Shown here piece by piece: positions 43,238 to 55,069 of a stretch of 64,000 bases of DNA. This DNA is from Ophiostoma sp. CBS 140.51 (lineage: Eukaryota > Ascomycota > Sordariomycetes > Ophiostomatales > Ophiostomataceae). Position numbers and translations under genes: made by a program. The notes under the pieces are model-generated. The model had not been told where the DNA came from. It saw only the letters and a program-made list of their open reading frames with translations, and ran no database searches. Where the stretch lies: NCBI GenBank assembly GCA_029298735.1, contig JANSLP010000012.1, forward strand, positions 124,001 through 188,000, in the 5' to 3' direction. Each line of letters opens with the position of its first letter. The first letter of the stretch is position 1.

Positions 43238-45681
43238 TTAGGCACAAAAGGGGTGCACAAAGGGGTTGCAAAGACTGGAATCTCTGCAAGCCCCTCCTCT
43301 CCTGCTTCAGAAACGCACCTCGCTGTGGTTCTCCAGGGAACACGGCGTGTTTAAAGGCGCGAGAAGGAAGCGAGACGAGAAGGACCTGCAACGGAAGTGG
43401 TGTATAGACCGCTGTAAATGTTCGATGGGAGGCGAGGTGGGCGTGTTCGTATGATATCGAGCAAGGTTTGCCTCGTGGCGTCGGAGAAAAGAAAAGAAGC
43501 AAAAGATCGAAGACGTTATGCGCCGCGCAAGGCTGTCGGCGTTAGGAGCTAAAACGAAGGCGAAAGTCTGGTCTGGCGACTTGGAAGACGGTAGATGAAG
43601 TCGAGAAGCTTTCAGAAAAGTCGATACGCAAATGGAGGGATATATCGATCTCGGCTTGACATCGGTTGGATTCGGTATGTCCGGGCAAAATGACGATGCG
43701 GGTTTGGGAGTATGTCGTCGACGAGATCAAGTATCTGGGAGTCGAATTCGACGAGTTGAAGGATGAAGTCGGTCAGGGAAAAGGGAGAGGTCGCAGAGCT
43801 GGGTATGGTGCTCGGGGTGGTCGACGGGGAGGATGTTGTCGTGTCTTTAAGTGTTTTTAATGAAGTCAGAATGAGACAGGCGAAATAGACAACAGCAATA
43901 ATAATAGTGTCTAAAATTAAAGTGTGTGTGACGCGCCTGCCTGTGTTGGTGAACTCGACCCGATAAGTTCCAGTGGGAGGAAGGGGCGATTACAGCTGGC
44001 AGCCAATCAAAAGGGCAGGTGCGCCGAATTAGGGCCTCCAGAGGCTCAGAAGGCGCAGCGGCCCTCTGTCCTCAAGTGCGCCAGATAACACTCCAAAACA
44101 CGTCTTGAAAGGGTGTTTTGTTCGCGGAGAAAGTCGTCCTTGTTGAACACGGGACATGCCAGTCCAGGCACCGTGCCTTTTGTTCCTGTTTTGATGTCGT
44201 GCATGAACTACGATCGGGACATCGTGGAGAGCCAAGAGCTCTTTCACGTGTCTTTGTGACTTGCAGCTAAAATCGCCAGTCGCGACTGCCTTCTGCGACA
44301 AGCCATTGCAGGGAGTTCAGGCCAGGCGTTTGTGGGGAAGGAGCAGGGCTGGGAGCCTGGGCCTGAGCCCTGATCGTGCTTGCTCTGCAAAACACATTCC
44401 ACCCCGCTGGCGCGGAGCGCGTTCAGCAATGCAAGCTCTTAAAGAAGCGTTTCTCAAAAGTGCAAGATTAGTCATTCGCTGAATCGGAATTGCCTCTCCG
44501 AGATATCATCGGTGTCCATCCGAGCCACCCAAGCTCTGGGCAGGAAGTCGATATGGACTGCTGCTACTCTCTGCGATAAGATGCGCTCCTGCCATGCACG
44601 TTATCCCCAAGAGATGCATCAAAAACGAGAAAGAGCAATCCTAAAATATCGCAGCAACGGAAGTCGCAGGCAGGGATGTCCCCCAACACAGCAGGCGCGG
44701 CGCGCCGTCGAGGCTCCTCTGGCCCGCTTCCCCACTGAGTAATACAGGCGTGCTGAGACGCTGTTTGGCTCCTCTGCTCCGCGACAACGGACAGGCACCA
44801 GAAAATAGCAAGACAGAAATGGCGCTACAAGCGGCAAGTGCACCCGTCGCCCGTCCCTGTCTCCTGCCAACGAGGGCCAACAAGGGCCACACATCGACCG
44901 CTTCCCACCGTTGAGGGTGAAAGAGCGGCCCCACGCTAGACCAGCTCAGGACTACCGATACCGGGTTCTTCCTGTTCGTGGCTGCCCAGTGGCTTTCGCT
45001 GAGCTTTTCTAGCGGGCAAAAGTGGACATTGTTACCGTGCTCGCGACTGCCCCCATTTTCCCCTCAACGCCCCCAATTTACACCCAATTTTTCAGAGAAA
45101 CCGCGCAAGTTGCAGGCCGTCTCACGCCGTGTGTCCGCCGATCGCGCACAGTAGCGAGAGCGTTCTCGTGCCTCCGCTGTGGGGAAGAATAGGGACAAAA
45201 TGGACAAAATAGACCAAAAATTATCGATAAAATAGATAGCTTACACGGGAGTTGACCAGTATAACAGCGGCTTTTTGCGGCCTTTGCTCCTGCCTCGCAT
45301 AAACTCAAAAAAATGGGGGGGGGCACCTTCCTCCATTTTTCGCTATTTTCCGTATTTTCCTATTTTATTTTTTTCTGTGAACCCATAATTTTTCCCCTTC
45401 CGTCTCGAGTCCAGCTTGTCGTCCGTTCTTTCCTGGCGCAATAAGTCTAGGGAATATCGTCTGGCCGTCCCCTCCTTTGCTCACTTCTTTCTGTCTCTGC
45501 CGTTTTACATATTTCTCTTCCTTGTATTCTCGTTGCTTGGATAGCCTCATTGTCGTGCGATTTCTTGTGCCAGCTCGCCTCGACCGTCGTTTTCTCGTCT
45601 CCGACCTCCTCTCCGTCCGCTTTTTCTTTTCTTCTCCGTCTCCTCGCCCTTCTTCGGCATCCCCCTCCGAAAATCGTCACG
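43238..45681. other. Divergent intergenic region, IBtk-like gene / carrier
   Basis: About 2.4 kb between divergent starts, so it should hold both promoters. Near the carrier it has a nine-G run (45315-45323), three TATTTTCC-type units (45344-45368) and a CT-rich leader (45.45-45.68 kb). No gene recognised. Confidence 0.55.
45344..45368 (+). repeat. Three TATTTTCC-type units
   Basis: TATTTTCC at 45344-45351, again at 45353-45360, then TATTTTAT at 45361-45368, about 315 bp upstream of the carrier start. Confidence 0.5.
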
Positions 45682-47211
45682 ATGTCTGACCAGCCTCTTC
45701 CCTTCGTCTACCAGTTTGCCGCTGGGTATGTTTGGCCTTTCTGCCCATTCCGGGGTGTTTGTTTGTGATCTGTGGCCATTGTCCGGCGTACGGGTGCCCG
45801 TGGTGATCTCCGGATCTGCCTCGGGGTATCTTGCGCCGGGGGCGATCGGAAGAGATGTCCGTTGCTAACCGATATCGTGTGCAGTGCGGTTGCCGGCGTG
45901 TCTGAGGTGTGTAGCACGCGACCAGCCCCTGATGACCTGCCTGGGTGCTCTCACGGTCCTACGAGGCGGAAACTGACATGGTGTTGCTCCTAGATTCTTG
46001 TCATGTACCCGCTGGATGTCGTCAGTACGTTTTGCTCTCTCCCGGTTACCGTTCCGATTACCGTTTTCTCCCCGAACCATGTCCGAACATCTGCTAACCT
46101 TTCATCTTGTCTACAGAAACCCGAGTGTATGTTCAACACAACGCCTCCAAGGCCCAATGGAGTGGGAGAAATGAGTGGGAGAGCAAAAAATACTGACCGT
46201 AACACAGTCAGCTTCAGACCGGCACAGGCACCGGTCCCGATTCGTACAATGGCATGGTTGACTGCTTCCGCAAGATTATCAAGCACGAAGGGTAGGTTCC
46301 GAGCCCGGACAATAAAATAAATGGCCGTTGTTTTCCTCCCTTACTAACCCCCAGCAGTTTCTCGAGACTGTACCGTGGTATTTCTGCCCCCATCATGATG
46401 GAGGCGCCCAAGCGTGCCACCAAGTTCGCTGCCAACGACGAGTGGGGCAAGTTCTACCGCAAGGCCTTTGGTGTCGAGAAGATGAACCAGAGCCTGAGTG
46501 TCCTGACTGGTGCCACTGCCGGTGCCACTGAGAGTTTCGTGTAAGTGCCTCTGTGCTCGACGTTTTGCTATTTTCCCGACCAACCTAACATATCCAGCGT
46601 CGTCCCCTTTGAGCTCGTCAAGATTCGTCTCCAGGACAAGGCCTCGGCCGGCAAGTACAACGGCATGCTCGACGTCGTTGCCAAGACGGTCCGCAACGAG
46701 GGTATTCTGGCCATGTACCAGGGTCTGGAGAGCACCATGTGGCGCCACGTCCTGTGGAACGCGGGTTACTTTGGCTGCATTTTCCAGGTCCGCCAGCTGC
46801 TGCCCAAGGCCGACACCAAGCGCTCGCAGATGCTCAACGACATCCTGGCCGGTTCCATTGGTGGTACCGTCGGTACTCTGCTCAACACCCCCATGGATGT
46901 CGTCAAGTCGCGTATTCAGAACGAGACCCGTGTCCCCGGTGTTGTGTCCAAGTACAACTGGGCCTGGCCCGCTGTCGGCACTGTCCTGAAGGAGGAGGGC
47001 TTCGCTGCGCTGTACAAGGGTTTCCTGCCGAAGGTTCTGCGTCTCGGCCCCGGTGGTACGTTTTGTGTCCTTTGTGTCCTCGCTTTGCTCGCTGTCGCTA
47101 TCTGTGCATGTTTTATACTGACCTTCTCCTTTTTCCACAGGTGGTATCCTCCTGGTCGTCTACCAGGGCACAATGGACTTCTTCCGCAAGTGGAGAGACG
47201 GCAAGGCATAG
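45682..47211 (+). CDS. Mitochondrial 2-oxodicarboxylate carrier (Odc1/2 type), eight exons
   Basis: Exons: 45682-45725, 45885-45906, 45994-46024, 46117-46126, 46208-46291, 46358-46540, 46598-47055, 47141-47211; 903 nt, 300 residues (yeast Odc1 is 310). All introns are GT-AG with CTAAC or CTGAC-type branch points. The spliced protein begins MSDQPLPFVYQFAAGAVAGV and has the three mitochondrial-carrier signatures PLDVVK, PFELVK and PMDVVK, each followed by the usual second-helix region; MEAPKRATKFAANDEW and LRLGPGGGILLVVY match the oxodicarboxylate branch. It exchanges 2-oxoglutarate and 2-oxoadipate across the inner membrane, linking lysine metabolism to the cytosol. Exon 4 is only 10 nt and, with the base before it, encodes the Lys that ends PLDVVK plus TR. 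The acceptor of exon 6 is a tandem CAGCAG; the second AG (start 46358) gives EGFSRLYRG, while the first would insert one Ser. Confidence 0.93.
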
Positions 47212-47630
47212 ACGTAGACAAGAAAGTGTTTCTTGTCTTCTGTTTTCTTTGCCTATTTTTTCCCTCTCCTTTCTCTCCTTGGTCTTGGATCTCTTGCTTT
47301 TTGTGTTTTTGGACAAGGCACTCTGTGCACATAAAAACGAAAGTACGGCCCCCTTCGTTGGGTTGGCCTCTTTTTTTGGCTTCTCTTTTATATTTTTGGT
47401 TACATTTGCATTCATTTTGTTTATTATTGCCTTCACACGCGTTCTTCTTTACGATTGGACATTTTTTCATAGAGAGCATGCTTTTAGACGAAGAAAGAGA
47501 AGACGCAAGCCGCGAGCCAACCAAACACGACACAAGAAGCAGACAAGACAAAAGGGACACGATATATGTACAAACAAAAAAGTCCACTGCATTTTATATA
47601 CACCACATATTTAGTCCATATGTGCACAGT
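47212..47630. other. Convergent 3' region
   Basis: About 420 bp between the carrier (+) and the JmjC gene (-) 3' ends. T-rich next to the carrier stop (TTTCTT runs), A-rich towards the JmjC gene. Open frames crossing it are composition artefacts. Confidence 0.55.
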
Positions 47631-48779
47631 CTATCGAAACCACCAGTTGACCGAACTATTGAGCCGTCCGTCACCATGTGCGCTCTTCACACTATGCCAC
47701 CAGCCCTTGGGAATAAACAGCATGTCGCCGGCGTTCAAGTGAGCCTCGTGGATTGTGCCACTCCCAACCTTTTGGCCATCCTCCCAGACCGCAGAATGTA
47801 ACAGCGCCCGCTCTGGCCCCTGCATCATCTCCTCGCCCCGGATCCGCGATGACGCATGAGCCGACGACCGGCCCTGCCGCCGCTTCATCAGCTCCGTCTG
47901 CACCTCCCGAAAGATGCGCTCGCCACTCGATGGTGTCATCAACCGGACAGTCTTGCTGCTCGCCAGCTGGAAGAATAGGTTCGGGTTTGGGTCGCGGTGC
48001 CAAGGCGTGTAGGTGGGCTCGAGACCCAACCAAAGACTGGCATCGTAGACGTCACCACGGTCAGCGTGTTGCACGAGATCGGGAGCGGGGACATCGTTTT
48101 TCAAAGCGGGCGGTAGTTCAGAGAGCGAGGCTTGGGCAATGTACAGTTGTGCGAGGGTTTGAGACGATGGTGATGAGGAAGACTGCACCAGACTGTTGTT
48201 GTACTCAACGGCCGCCAGGAAGAGTGCAAGTGGTGCCTCGAGCCGGATAAGACGTGGCTGTTCGTCACCGCTGGCTGGAAGAGGAGAGACATAATGCGCC
48301 AACAACTCGGCCAGGCCAGAGCGGACGGCCTTGGTCGTCTCTGATGCTGTCGATTCACCAGAAGCAAGCCATGCTTGAAAGTCGGCCAGAGCCTGACCTC
48401 CACCAATGTGTGGCGGGTACATAAGCTCGTACGGCAGATGTGTCATGGAAAACTGTTCCAAGTAGGATGCCAGGCGTAATAAAGGGCCAGCCTCACCCTC
48501 AAACCATCGTCGGGTCGCTGGCAGTTGTCTTGAGCTCGCATCGCTACTTAGGCCGGCCTTCATAAGGAGCGGCTTCTCAGGCCGAAATGCTCGTTCCCTG
48601 AAGGCTTCCAGATCTAAGTCTGGCGCACCGACAACAGTGACGGGCTGGACGACACGACTGGTGCCTGTCGTCGTTGAGCTTCCGCTATAAGGACGGCATT
48701 GTGATGGTCGGATCCATGACGAAATGGTGACGGGTTTGCGTAGAAGAGAACAAACTCCGAACCTTCGTAAGTAACGCAT
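47631..48779 (-). CDS. JmjC/cupin-8 domain putative 2-oxoglutarate dioxygenase
   Basis: Single exon, 382 residues. The cupin_8/JmjC fold is recognisable in its second half: iron ligands His261 and Asp263 in TPWHRDPNPNLFFQL and the distal His362 in GDMLFIPKGWWHSV, followed by the closing strand SVNWWF. All three ligands are present, so a functional Fe(II)/2-oxoglutarate hydroxylase is expected. The first ~30 residues are Arg-rich and lack acidic residues (MRYLRRFGVCSLLRKPVTIS), compatible with a mitochondrial presequence. Substrate is unknown; fungal members are usually annotated only as JmjC or cupin-like proteins, and protein hydroxylation is more likely than histone demethylation because no chromatin-reader domain is present. 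Confidence 0.85.
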   Translation of the reverse strand: MRYLRRFGVCSLLRKPVTISSWIRPSQCRPYSGSSTTTGTSRVVQPVTVVGAPDLDLEAFRERAFRPEKPLLMKAGLSSDASSRQLPATRRWFEGEAGPLLRLASYLEQFSMTHLPYELMYPPHIGGGQALADFQAWLASGESTASETTKAVRSGLAELLAHYVSPLPASGDEQPRLIRLEAPLALFLAAVEYNNSLVQSSSSPSSQTLAQLYIAQASLSELPPALKNDVPAPDLVQHADRGDVYDASLWLGLEPTYTPWHRDPNPNLFFQLASSKTVRLMTPSSGERIFREVQTELMKRRQGRSSAHASSRIRGEEMMQGPERALLHSAVWEDGQKVGSGTIHEAHLNAGDMLFIPKGWWHSVKSAHGDGRLNSSVNWWFR

Positions 48780-49285
48780 AGAGCGGGATGTTATTCACCC
48801 CGCCAAGTTGTGTAGTGGCGAGATTGATATTTGTTTTATTGATTTGTTGATGTAGAAGTTAGATCGGATGTTGTTTTTAGTAGTGGTTTTAAACATCGCC
48901 ATATTGTTTAGTTGCATGATATGCATTTATACGGTCGTATCTAACGTCACTTTCAGTCACGGCATGAAGCACATGGTCACAATATGAACTCGGAACTTGA
49001 CAAAACAGAAATAAATGGCTTTTCTATCTCTTAATATTTTCCACACTGGGTCCAACCTTTTTTTTGTGCAGCGTTCGCGACAAGAAAAGCACGAAAATGC
49101 TAATAAACAGACAAGAGTAAAAGAGACGTCCCGAAAACGGCCCAGATATAAAGACAGAGAACAAGGACATAGAGATGAAAAAAGAGATTAAAGCAAACAA
49201 ATGAATAAAAAATACAAAGCCAGAACATACTCCTCCCTGTAATGTGTTGAGATACCTTTATCATCCACCCCCATCCACTTGAGGC
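48780..49285. other. Intergenic JmjC upstream / spt6 downstream
   Basis: About 500 AT-rich bases, with the 5' flank of the JmjC gene and the 3' flank of spt6 on the same strand. No gene or motif recognised. Confidence 0.55.
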
Positions 49286-52200
49286 TTACCGACCTCCATT
49301 CTGCATCTTGAGAATCTCATTCTGGTAGCGCATCTTGAAGCCGTTGGTCAGGGCACGCATGTCTGGGTAGGCAACCTTGAGCATCTCAAAGCCCTTGGGG
49401 ATGACGCGCACGGGCCAAAAGTTGACGCGGGTGTTGCGGTTGACCTTGAAGCAGAGGAAGAAGTAGCCGGGGTGCTTGGCGTCCGTGCAGAAGGCGTACG
49501 ACGACCGGTTCGGGTTGGCGTCCATGTAGGTTGTGAGCCATTTTTCTGTGTACGTACGTTAGTGACATGAATGTACGAAGGGGCGTTTTTTATTTGAAAG
49601 TCATTGTGTACATACCTGTATCGGCCCTTGTGCCGGGCTGAAACTTTTCGTTCCGGGTCATCTCGCCGACCTTCTTGGCCATGGCCTTGACGTGTTCGAC
49701 AATCAGCTCGTCCAGATCCGAGTACGAGTACTTGCCGCCAATGCGCAGCAGCCGGCCCACTGAGAACTCGTTTTCTTTCTGGAGTTCGAGCACGTCAATG
49801 TGCTCGTAGACACCGTCAGCCACCTTCCATGTGACGACTAGGTGGTCGTTACCGCGCGACGACGGGCGGATAACCATGTCGCCGACGGCCTGCGAGCCCA
49901 GGTACTCCTCGGCTTGTGTAGAGTTGAAGGGCCGGAAGAGCGGGTGCTTGATGACACGCTGCGTGCGGCCCGTGACCTTGTCCTTTTCGGTGAGGTCCTC
50001 GCGGTCCTGGTCTTCTTGGCGGAAGTCCCATGTCCCGCGCTCGTGATCGACAAACTTGCGGAAGGGCCGGCGCAGGGCGTCTTCGCGCACGGACAGTTTG
50101 CTGATAAAGTCCTTGCGGTTGAGCTCGAGCAATTTAGCTTGCGCCGTCTGGCCAACACGCAGGGCATCGCGCAGACCGCCGCCGCGAGAGGGCGCCTCGT
50201 GGGACTCAATGCGGCCCTCGATGCCGCAGTCCAGCTTGACAATGGCAAATTCGTCCTTGACCACGCGGACATAGACAGGGATAATCATGCCCTCGCACAG
50301 CGAGTCCTTGGTCTCGCCCGTAAACATGGTGAAGACGACATCGGCCGGTAGCACGACAAACTTGCGGCGCAGCTCTTCGTAGGGCGCCTGCAGCTCGGCG
50401 CGGATGGTCTCGAGCGTGGCGCGCTTCTTCTGGTTGTAGTTCTTGACCAGCTGCTCGGCGTACTCCTCGAGGATCAGCTCGTTGACCTTTTCTTGCTCCT
50501 CCTCCTTGAAAAGCTTGCGCACAATCGCGGCGGCGCCGTTGTCGTCGGTCTCGGCCTTGACATCCTCCTCGTCCAGCTCCAGCGCGTCGGCAGCCATCTT
50601 GCGGCCCAGCTCGTAGTCTTCGGGGTGCACACGGGTGTTGTCGAGCGGGTCCGAATCCGGGTTTGAGCTGTCGTACTCAATGTATAGGAAACTGGCGCAG
50701 TTGTTCCAGACGCGCGGGCCCACAACCGCCAGCTTTCCGCTGTCCGGATCACCCACAAGCTCGTCACGCGACGTCACCGAGCCGCCGTTAGCGTTGATGC
50801 CCTTAATGACGGCCGTGGCCTTACGCGGGCCCAGACCAGCAATGTACGGCAGCAAGTTGGCCGTGTAGGTATCGCTGACGGCCTCGTTGATGTCCACACC
50901 ACAGAGGTTGACCATGTCGACCATGGCCGACTCGAGAGCCTTGGCCAGACGCTCGGCGGGCAACAGGTGCTGGACTTGGTGGAAGATGAGCGACTGCACG
51001 TCCTTGCCAAGCGCAGCATACTCCTTCATAGGGTTCTGCATGTAACGCGCGAGGGCGACGGAGTAGCGCAGCAGCGGGTGGAGCGACGGGTGCTCGGCGA
51101 CGGCGCGCGGACTGTCCTTGTAGAGACGGGCGACCTCGTCGTTGACGACCACCACCTCCAACAAATCGCTGCGGTACTCGTTCGACTCGGGGTCGTCGTA
51201 TTCAGGGCCCATCAGGCCCTTTTCGCTAATCAAGCTCTCAATGTCTTTCAGGAGCTTGTGCGTGTCAGCCGAGAAGCCGCTCACACCGACAACATCGGGC
51301 CGCCGCCGTTGAACGACCTCCGCGAAAGCCTCGCGTTGCTTCTCGTCGCGGGCCAGGTTGCCGAAGCGGCCGTGCTCGAGCACGCGGCCATCCTCCTCGA
51401 CCCACGTCCAGAAGACAGGCTCGCGCGCCGGGTCGCCCATGCCGTTGGACAGCGTGAGCACGCGCGGCGGCGTGCCCAGAACCAGACCCTTGGGCTTGAA
51501 GGGCGCCTGGTCCAGACGCTTGGAGTACTCGTCGCGGCACATTTTCAGAATCTCGTCCTGGCAGGCGGTGCGCAACGAGTCCTTAACGCCCTTGGTGATG
51601 ATCTTGTCGAGCTTCGGGAAGGCCAGGTCCAGCACCTTTTGCCGCTCGTCGTTCCAGGCGTCGGCCAGCTCGCTGAAGTTGTCCGACGCAAACTCGGTGT
51701 ACAGCTGGCGGCGGAACTCGCGCTCGTTCTGCAGGGCCAGCTGGACCTCAACCAGCCCATCCTCCTCGGCCTTCATCATCTTGAGGAACACGTCTGGGCG
51801 GCGCGCCATGTCGGGAATGGTCTGGTTGATCATGTACTTGATCTCGTAAAAAGGGTGGGCCTCGTCGATGCGGCGCATGCCCTTTTCCGTACGGTGGCAG
51901 CTAACCAGGCCGTTCTGGTAGTAGGCAACGCGCATATGCTTGCGGAGGCGTGGGCTGACATAGAGCTCCTCAGCGTACAGTTGGCGCGCCGCCTGGATAA
52001 CGGCGTCGGCATTCAAATAGGTCTCGTCTGTCAAGCTGTCGGCAAGGTCGATAGGCAGCTTAGCAACGTCCTCGGCCGATGTCTTCTTGGTGGTGCGCAG
52101 GGCGTTCTGGGCGAGCATGTCGGCGCTGATGCCGTAGGCTGCAGTAAATCCGACGGCCTTGGACTTGCGCGTGCGCTCAAAGACGGTAGTCGACTTAGCA

Positions 52201-53710
52201 CCAGGCCGCTTGGTGACGACAGCGGAGGTGCTGCCGTCGCGGCCGTTGGCGGCGTTGTTCTCGGCGAGGATCTCGCGCATCTGCGTGACATACTGGAAGT
52301 TGAGGTAGTCCTGGAGTTCCTGCAGCTCCTCCATAGTGGTGGCTTGCGGGACCAGCTCCTCAAATACGGGGTCCTGGACGTTGGCAAAGGAGCGTAGGCT
52401 CTCGTACATCTTCTCGATCGAGTTGCGCTTCTCAACAAGCGAGCGGAAGCGGATGTCGAGCTCGAGGATGCGCCACAGGTCGTCCTGGTTGAGCAGCTTC
52501 TCGGCACTGACGTCGTAGTCGCCGCCATCGTCGCGGTCGTCACGGCCGCTGCGGCGCGGGACGGCGTGGATCAGGTAGTCCTTGCGGTGCTGGAAGACGT
52601 AGGGCACCTCGACGTCGTCAACCACAAAGAACTCGAGGACCTTGCCGACAGCTTTGCTGAAGTGCTCCTTCATGCTCTCGGGCATCTGCTTGGTGGGCCA
52701 GATCAGGTCGATAACCCAGCGGGCCTCCTCCTTGAACTGCTCGGGGGTGATTTGCAGGTTGCGGAAGGGCTTGCGGTCGATCTGGAAGCGCTCGGGCTCG
52801 TCGGTGTAGCGGATCTGGTTGTCGCTGTCGGTCATGAGCTTCTCCTGCAGCTGCGAGGGCTCAAAGACGTCCTTGAGCTCGATGCCCTGCTCGCCGACGT
52901 CGCGCTCTTCCTCCTCGTCCTCGATATCAAAGACCCAGGCGTAGTCGCCGCCGTCACCGAAAATCTTGTCCATGTCGTCGAGAGCATCCTTGTCGAGGCC
53001 CGTGGTGTCGATAACGCCGCCGATAAACCGCTCACGGGGGCGGGCCACCTCCAGATCCTCCTGGCGCTGCAGACGCTCGTCCTCGTCCTCGGGAAAGTCC
53101 TCCTCAATGAAGTCGTCCATCTCGTCCTGGCCGCGGTGGGCCGGGCGTGCGTAGCGGTCGTCGGCAACATCGTCTTCTTCGTCGGAGAAAATCTTGGCCA
53201 GGTCGGGCCGCTCGTTACGCTGGCCGGCCTCGTCACGGTGGCCGCGTTTGAGACGCTTGAATTTGGGTGCCGTCGTCGTCTGGCGCTCCCAGTCGGGCCG
53301 CGACTCGCCAATCAGGTCGAGATCCTCTTCGTCGAGCTGGGCCTCCTCCTCGCGCTCGGCCCGCCTCCGCTTCTTGCGGCGTTTGCGTTCGCGGCCGCCG
53401 TCGTCGTCGCCATCTTCCTCGTCTTCTTCGCTCTCGTCAACGATGAAGCCTTCGCGGATCTGGAGTATGGAAGTTAGTTAAAGGCAGGGAAGGTGAATAT
53501 GATACAAAAGTGGAGGACGGAGCGCACCTTAGCCGCCTCTTCTTCATCGTCGTCGTCGTCTTCCTCTTCACTCGAGTCTTCAACGCGCGATGGCCGCTCT
53601 CGTCTCCGGGGCTGCTCATCATCGTCGTCCTCCTCGCCATCAAAGGACTCGTCGTCCTCTTCAGAGCCGAGCTCAGCCTCGCCCTGGATGAAGTCGTCGC
53701 GTCTACTCAT
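49286..53710 (-). CDS. Transcription elongation factor Spt6
   Basis: Three exons (minus): 53710-53528, 53459-49616, 49545-49286; 1428 residues (yeast Spt6 1451). Introns of 68 bp (GTGCGC...TCCAG) and 70 bp (GTATGT...CACAG); joins give EEEAAK-IREGFIVDE and RADT-EKWLTTYMDANP, the latter inside the tandem SH2. Spt6 is a histone chaperone travelling with RNA polymerase II. Parts: acidic N-terminus (about 1-200, with RKRRKKRRR), the Iws1-binding-type region, a Tex-like helical core, a YqgF-like fold (about 720-860, PRVLTLSNGMGDP), helix-hairpin-helix (IAGLGPRKATAVIKGIN), S1 domain (EGMIIPVYVRVVKDEFAIV) and the C-terminal tandem SH2 (FRPFNSTQAEEYLG, GDMVIRPSSRGNDHLVVTWK, PGYFFLCFKVNR). The protein ends right after the tandem SH2. 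It shares a divergent promoter region with the Csn12/Thp1-type gene. Confidence 0.97.
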
Positions 53711-55069
53711 GGTGAGGTAAGGGTGTGGTCGAGGTCAGGGGAAGGGGGTGTATTGTCGTGAAATCGTGGAGGTGAAAAAGATCGAAAAGTCGAAAACAAA
53801 AAGAGACAAAGGAGAAAGCCTCAAAGGGCACGGCCGGGGTTCGGGTCACACGAATCGGATGGCCAATGCAGTTGAAATGTCAATGCAGAGGTCCAGACGA
53901 TGGCAGAGGTAACAGACAGGTCGCGACGGGGTCGTGGGTGGCCGTGTCGTGATGTGAGGTCGTGATGCGCGATGAAGCGATGAAGGCGTAAAAGCGTAAA
54001 AGCGTTAAAGGGAGGGTCAGGGTTGGTTTGCGCCACGGTGCAGGCAAGAGGCAGCAAAGAGCTGTGAATGGAAAGAGCCAGGTTTGCTAGCCCTTGGCGT
54101 AAATTTTCTGGCCTGGCCTGGCAGACGCGAAAGGAAGGGGCGCCCTGTAGCTTCACATCGAGTGGGGCGATTCTATTGGTGGGCGGCAGTCGACGGGCCC
54201 ATATAAAAGTGATTTTAGCGCACTGTGCAACACACTTAAAGTATGTTCGTTTCTACGGTGTATTTTTGGAGATGCGCACTGTTTTGCATCAACCCTCTAT
54301 CTCTTCAGATGTCTGCCTTTGTGCAGTTGGGGAAAGGGAGGTGATTCGTGGCAGCTGATTCTTTGTGTTAAAGAGTATACAGTCAAATATATGGGGTGTA
54401 AATAAGAAAATGGCACAAATTGCGCCGGAAATGGAAAACCTCGTGATTTGTACGAGGGGGAAAGAAGGCGCGAGTCTTTGGTGATTATGGCCTTGTGGAA
54501 AGCAGAGACAGCGTGGAGGAGCCTTATACTGCAGGTAAAATCCTATTAAGCAATTCTTAATAACATTCAACGATGGTTTTTCAAGAAAGTGCTCCTATTG
54601 ATACAAGCTCGACAAGATCTCGCAACTCGAGATCAGTTATGTTTTTTCAGTCAAATTCAGAGCGTAGACGATCTTCAATTACTTTTATATAGAATAAGAC
54701 TCCGCCTTGATGAGCTCAATGTGCTCAATTGTTCAGATGAAAGTCCATAAAAGTATTGCGTGCGCAAGGCTGCGTATTGTCCTACTGCAAGATACTTGCA
54801 AAGCTTGTGCTGGAGCTTGGTTGGCCCCACTATCCCCCAGATCTGTAGTTCTGTCGCAGTCGCGCCTGCCACCTGAAGCAAGGCTGGGCGCCTTCCTACA
54901 GCAGCACATCGCATTTAGTGTCAACTCCAACCTCACCTCTTTAAGGACCCTTCCAGCCTCATCATTTCACCCCCAAGCTTCCACATTTTATCCATCCTCC
55001 ATCACCCTCTTCTCCCTCCTCTTCCCCCTTCTCCCCTCCCGACATGCCAACGAGCCCGATCCGACGACC
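53711..55069. promoter_or_regulatory. Divergent promoter region spt6 / PCI-domain gene
   Basis: About 1.36 kb between divergent starts. It has three 8-bp units GCGTAAAA, GCGTAAAA, GCGTTAAA (53986-54009), and an ATTGG at 54175-54179 (CCAAT on the minus strand) followed by TATAAAAG at 54202-54209 on the plus strand. The frame of the PCI gene is open upstream to about 54707 and includes an earlier ATG, but that extension is not conserved-looking. Confidence 0.5.
53986..54009 (+). repeat. Three 8-bp GCGTAAAA units
   Basis: GCGTAAAA at 53986-53993 and 53994-54001, GCGTTAAA at 54002-54009, in perfect register, about 280 bp upstream of the spt6 start. Confidence 0.55.

Noticed and set aside
50967..52397. 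476-codon plus-strand frame inside spt6
   Set aside because: Leu/Val-rich shadow of the Spt6 coding strand.
54707..55069. In-frame upstream extension of the PCI gene, including an ATG at 54710
   Set aside because: The 120 residues have no family similarity and span the pyrimidine-rich leader; family conservation begins at MSLSTQF.
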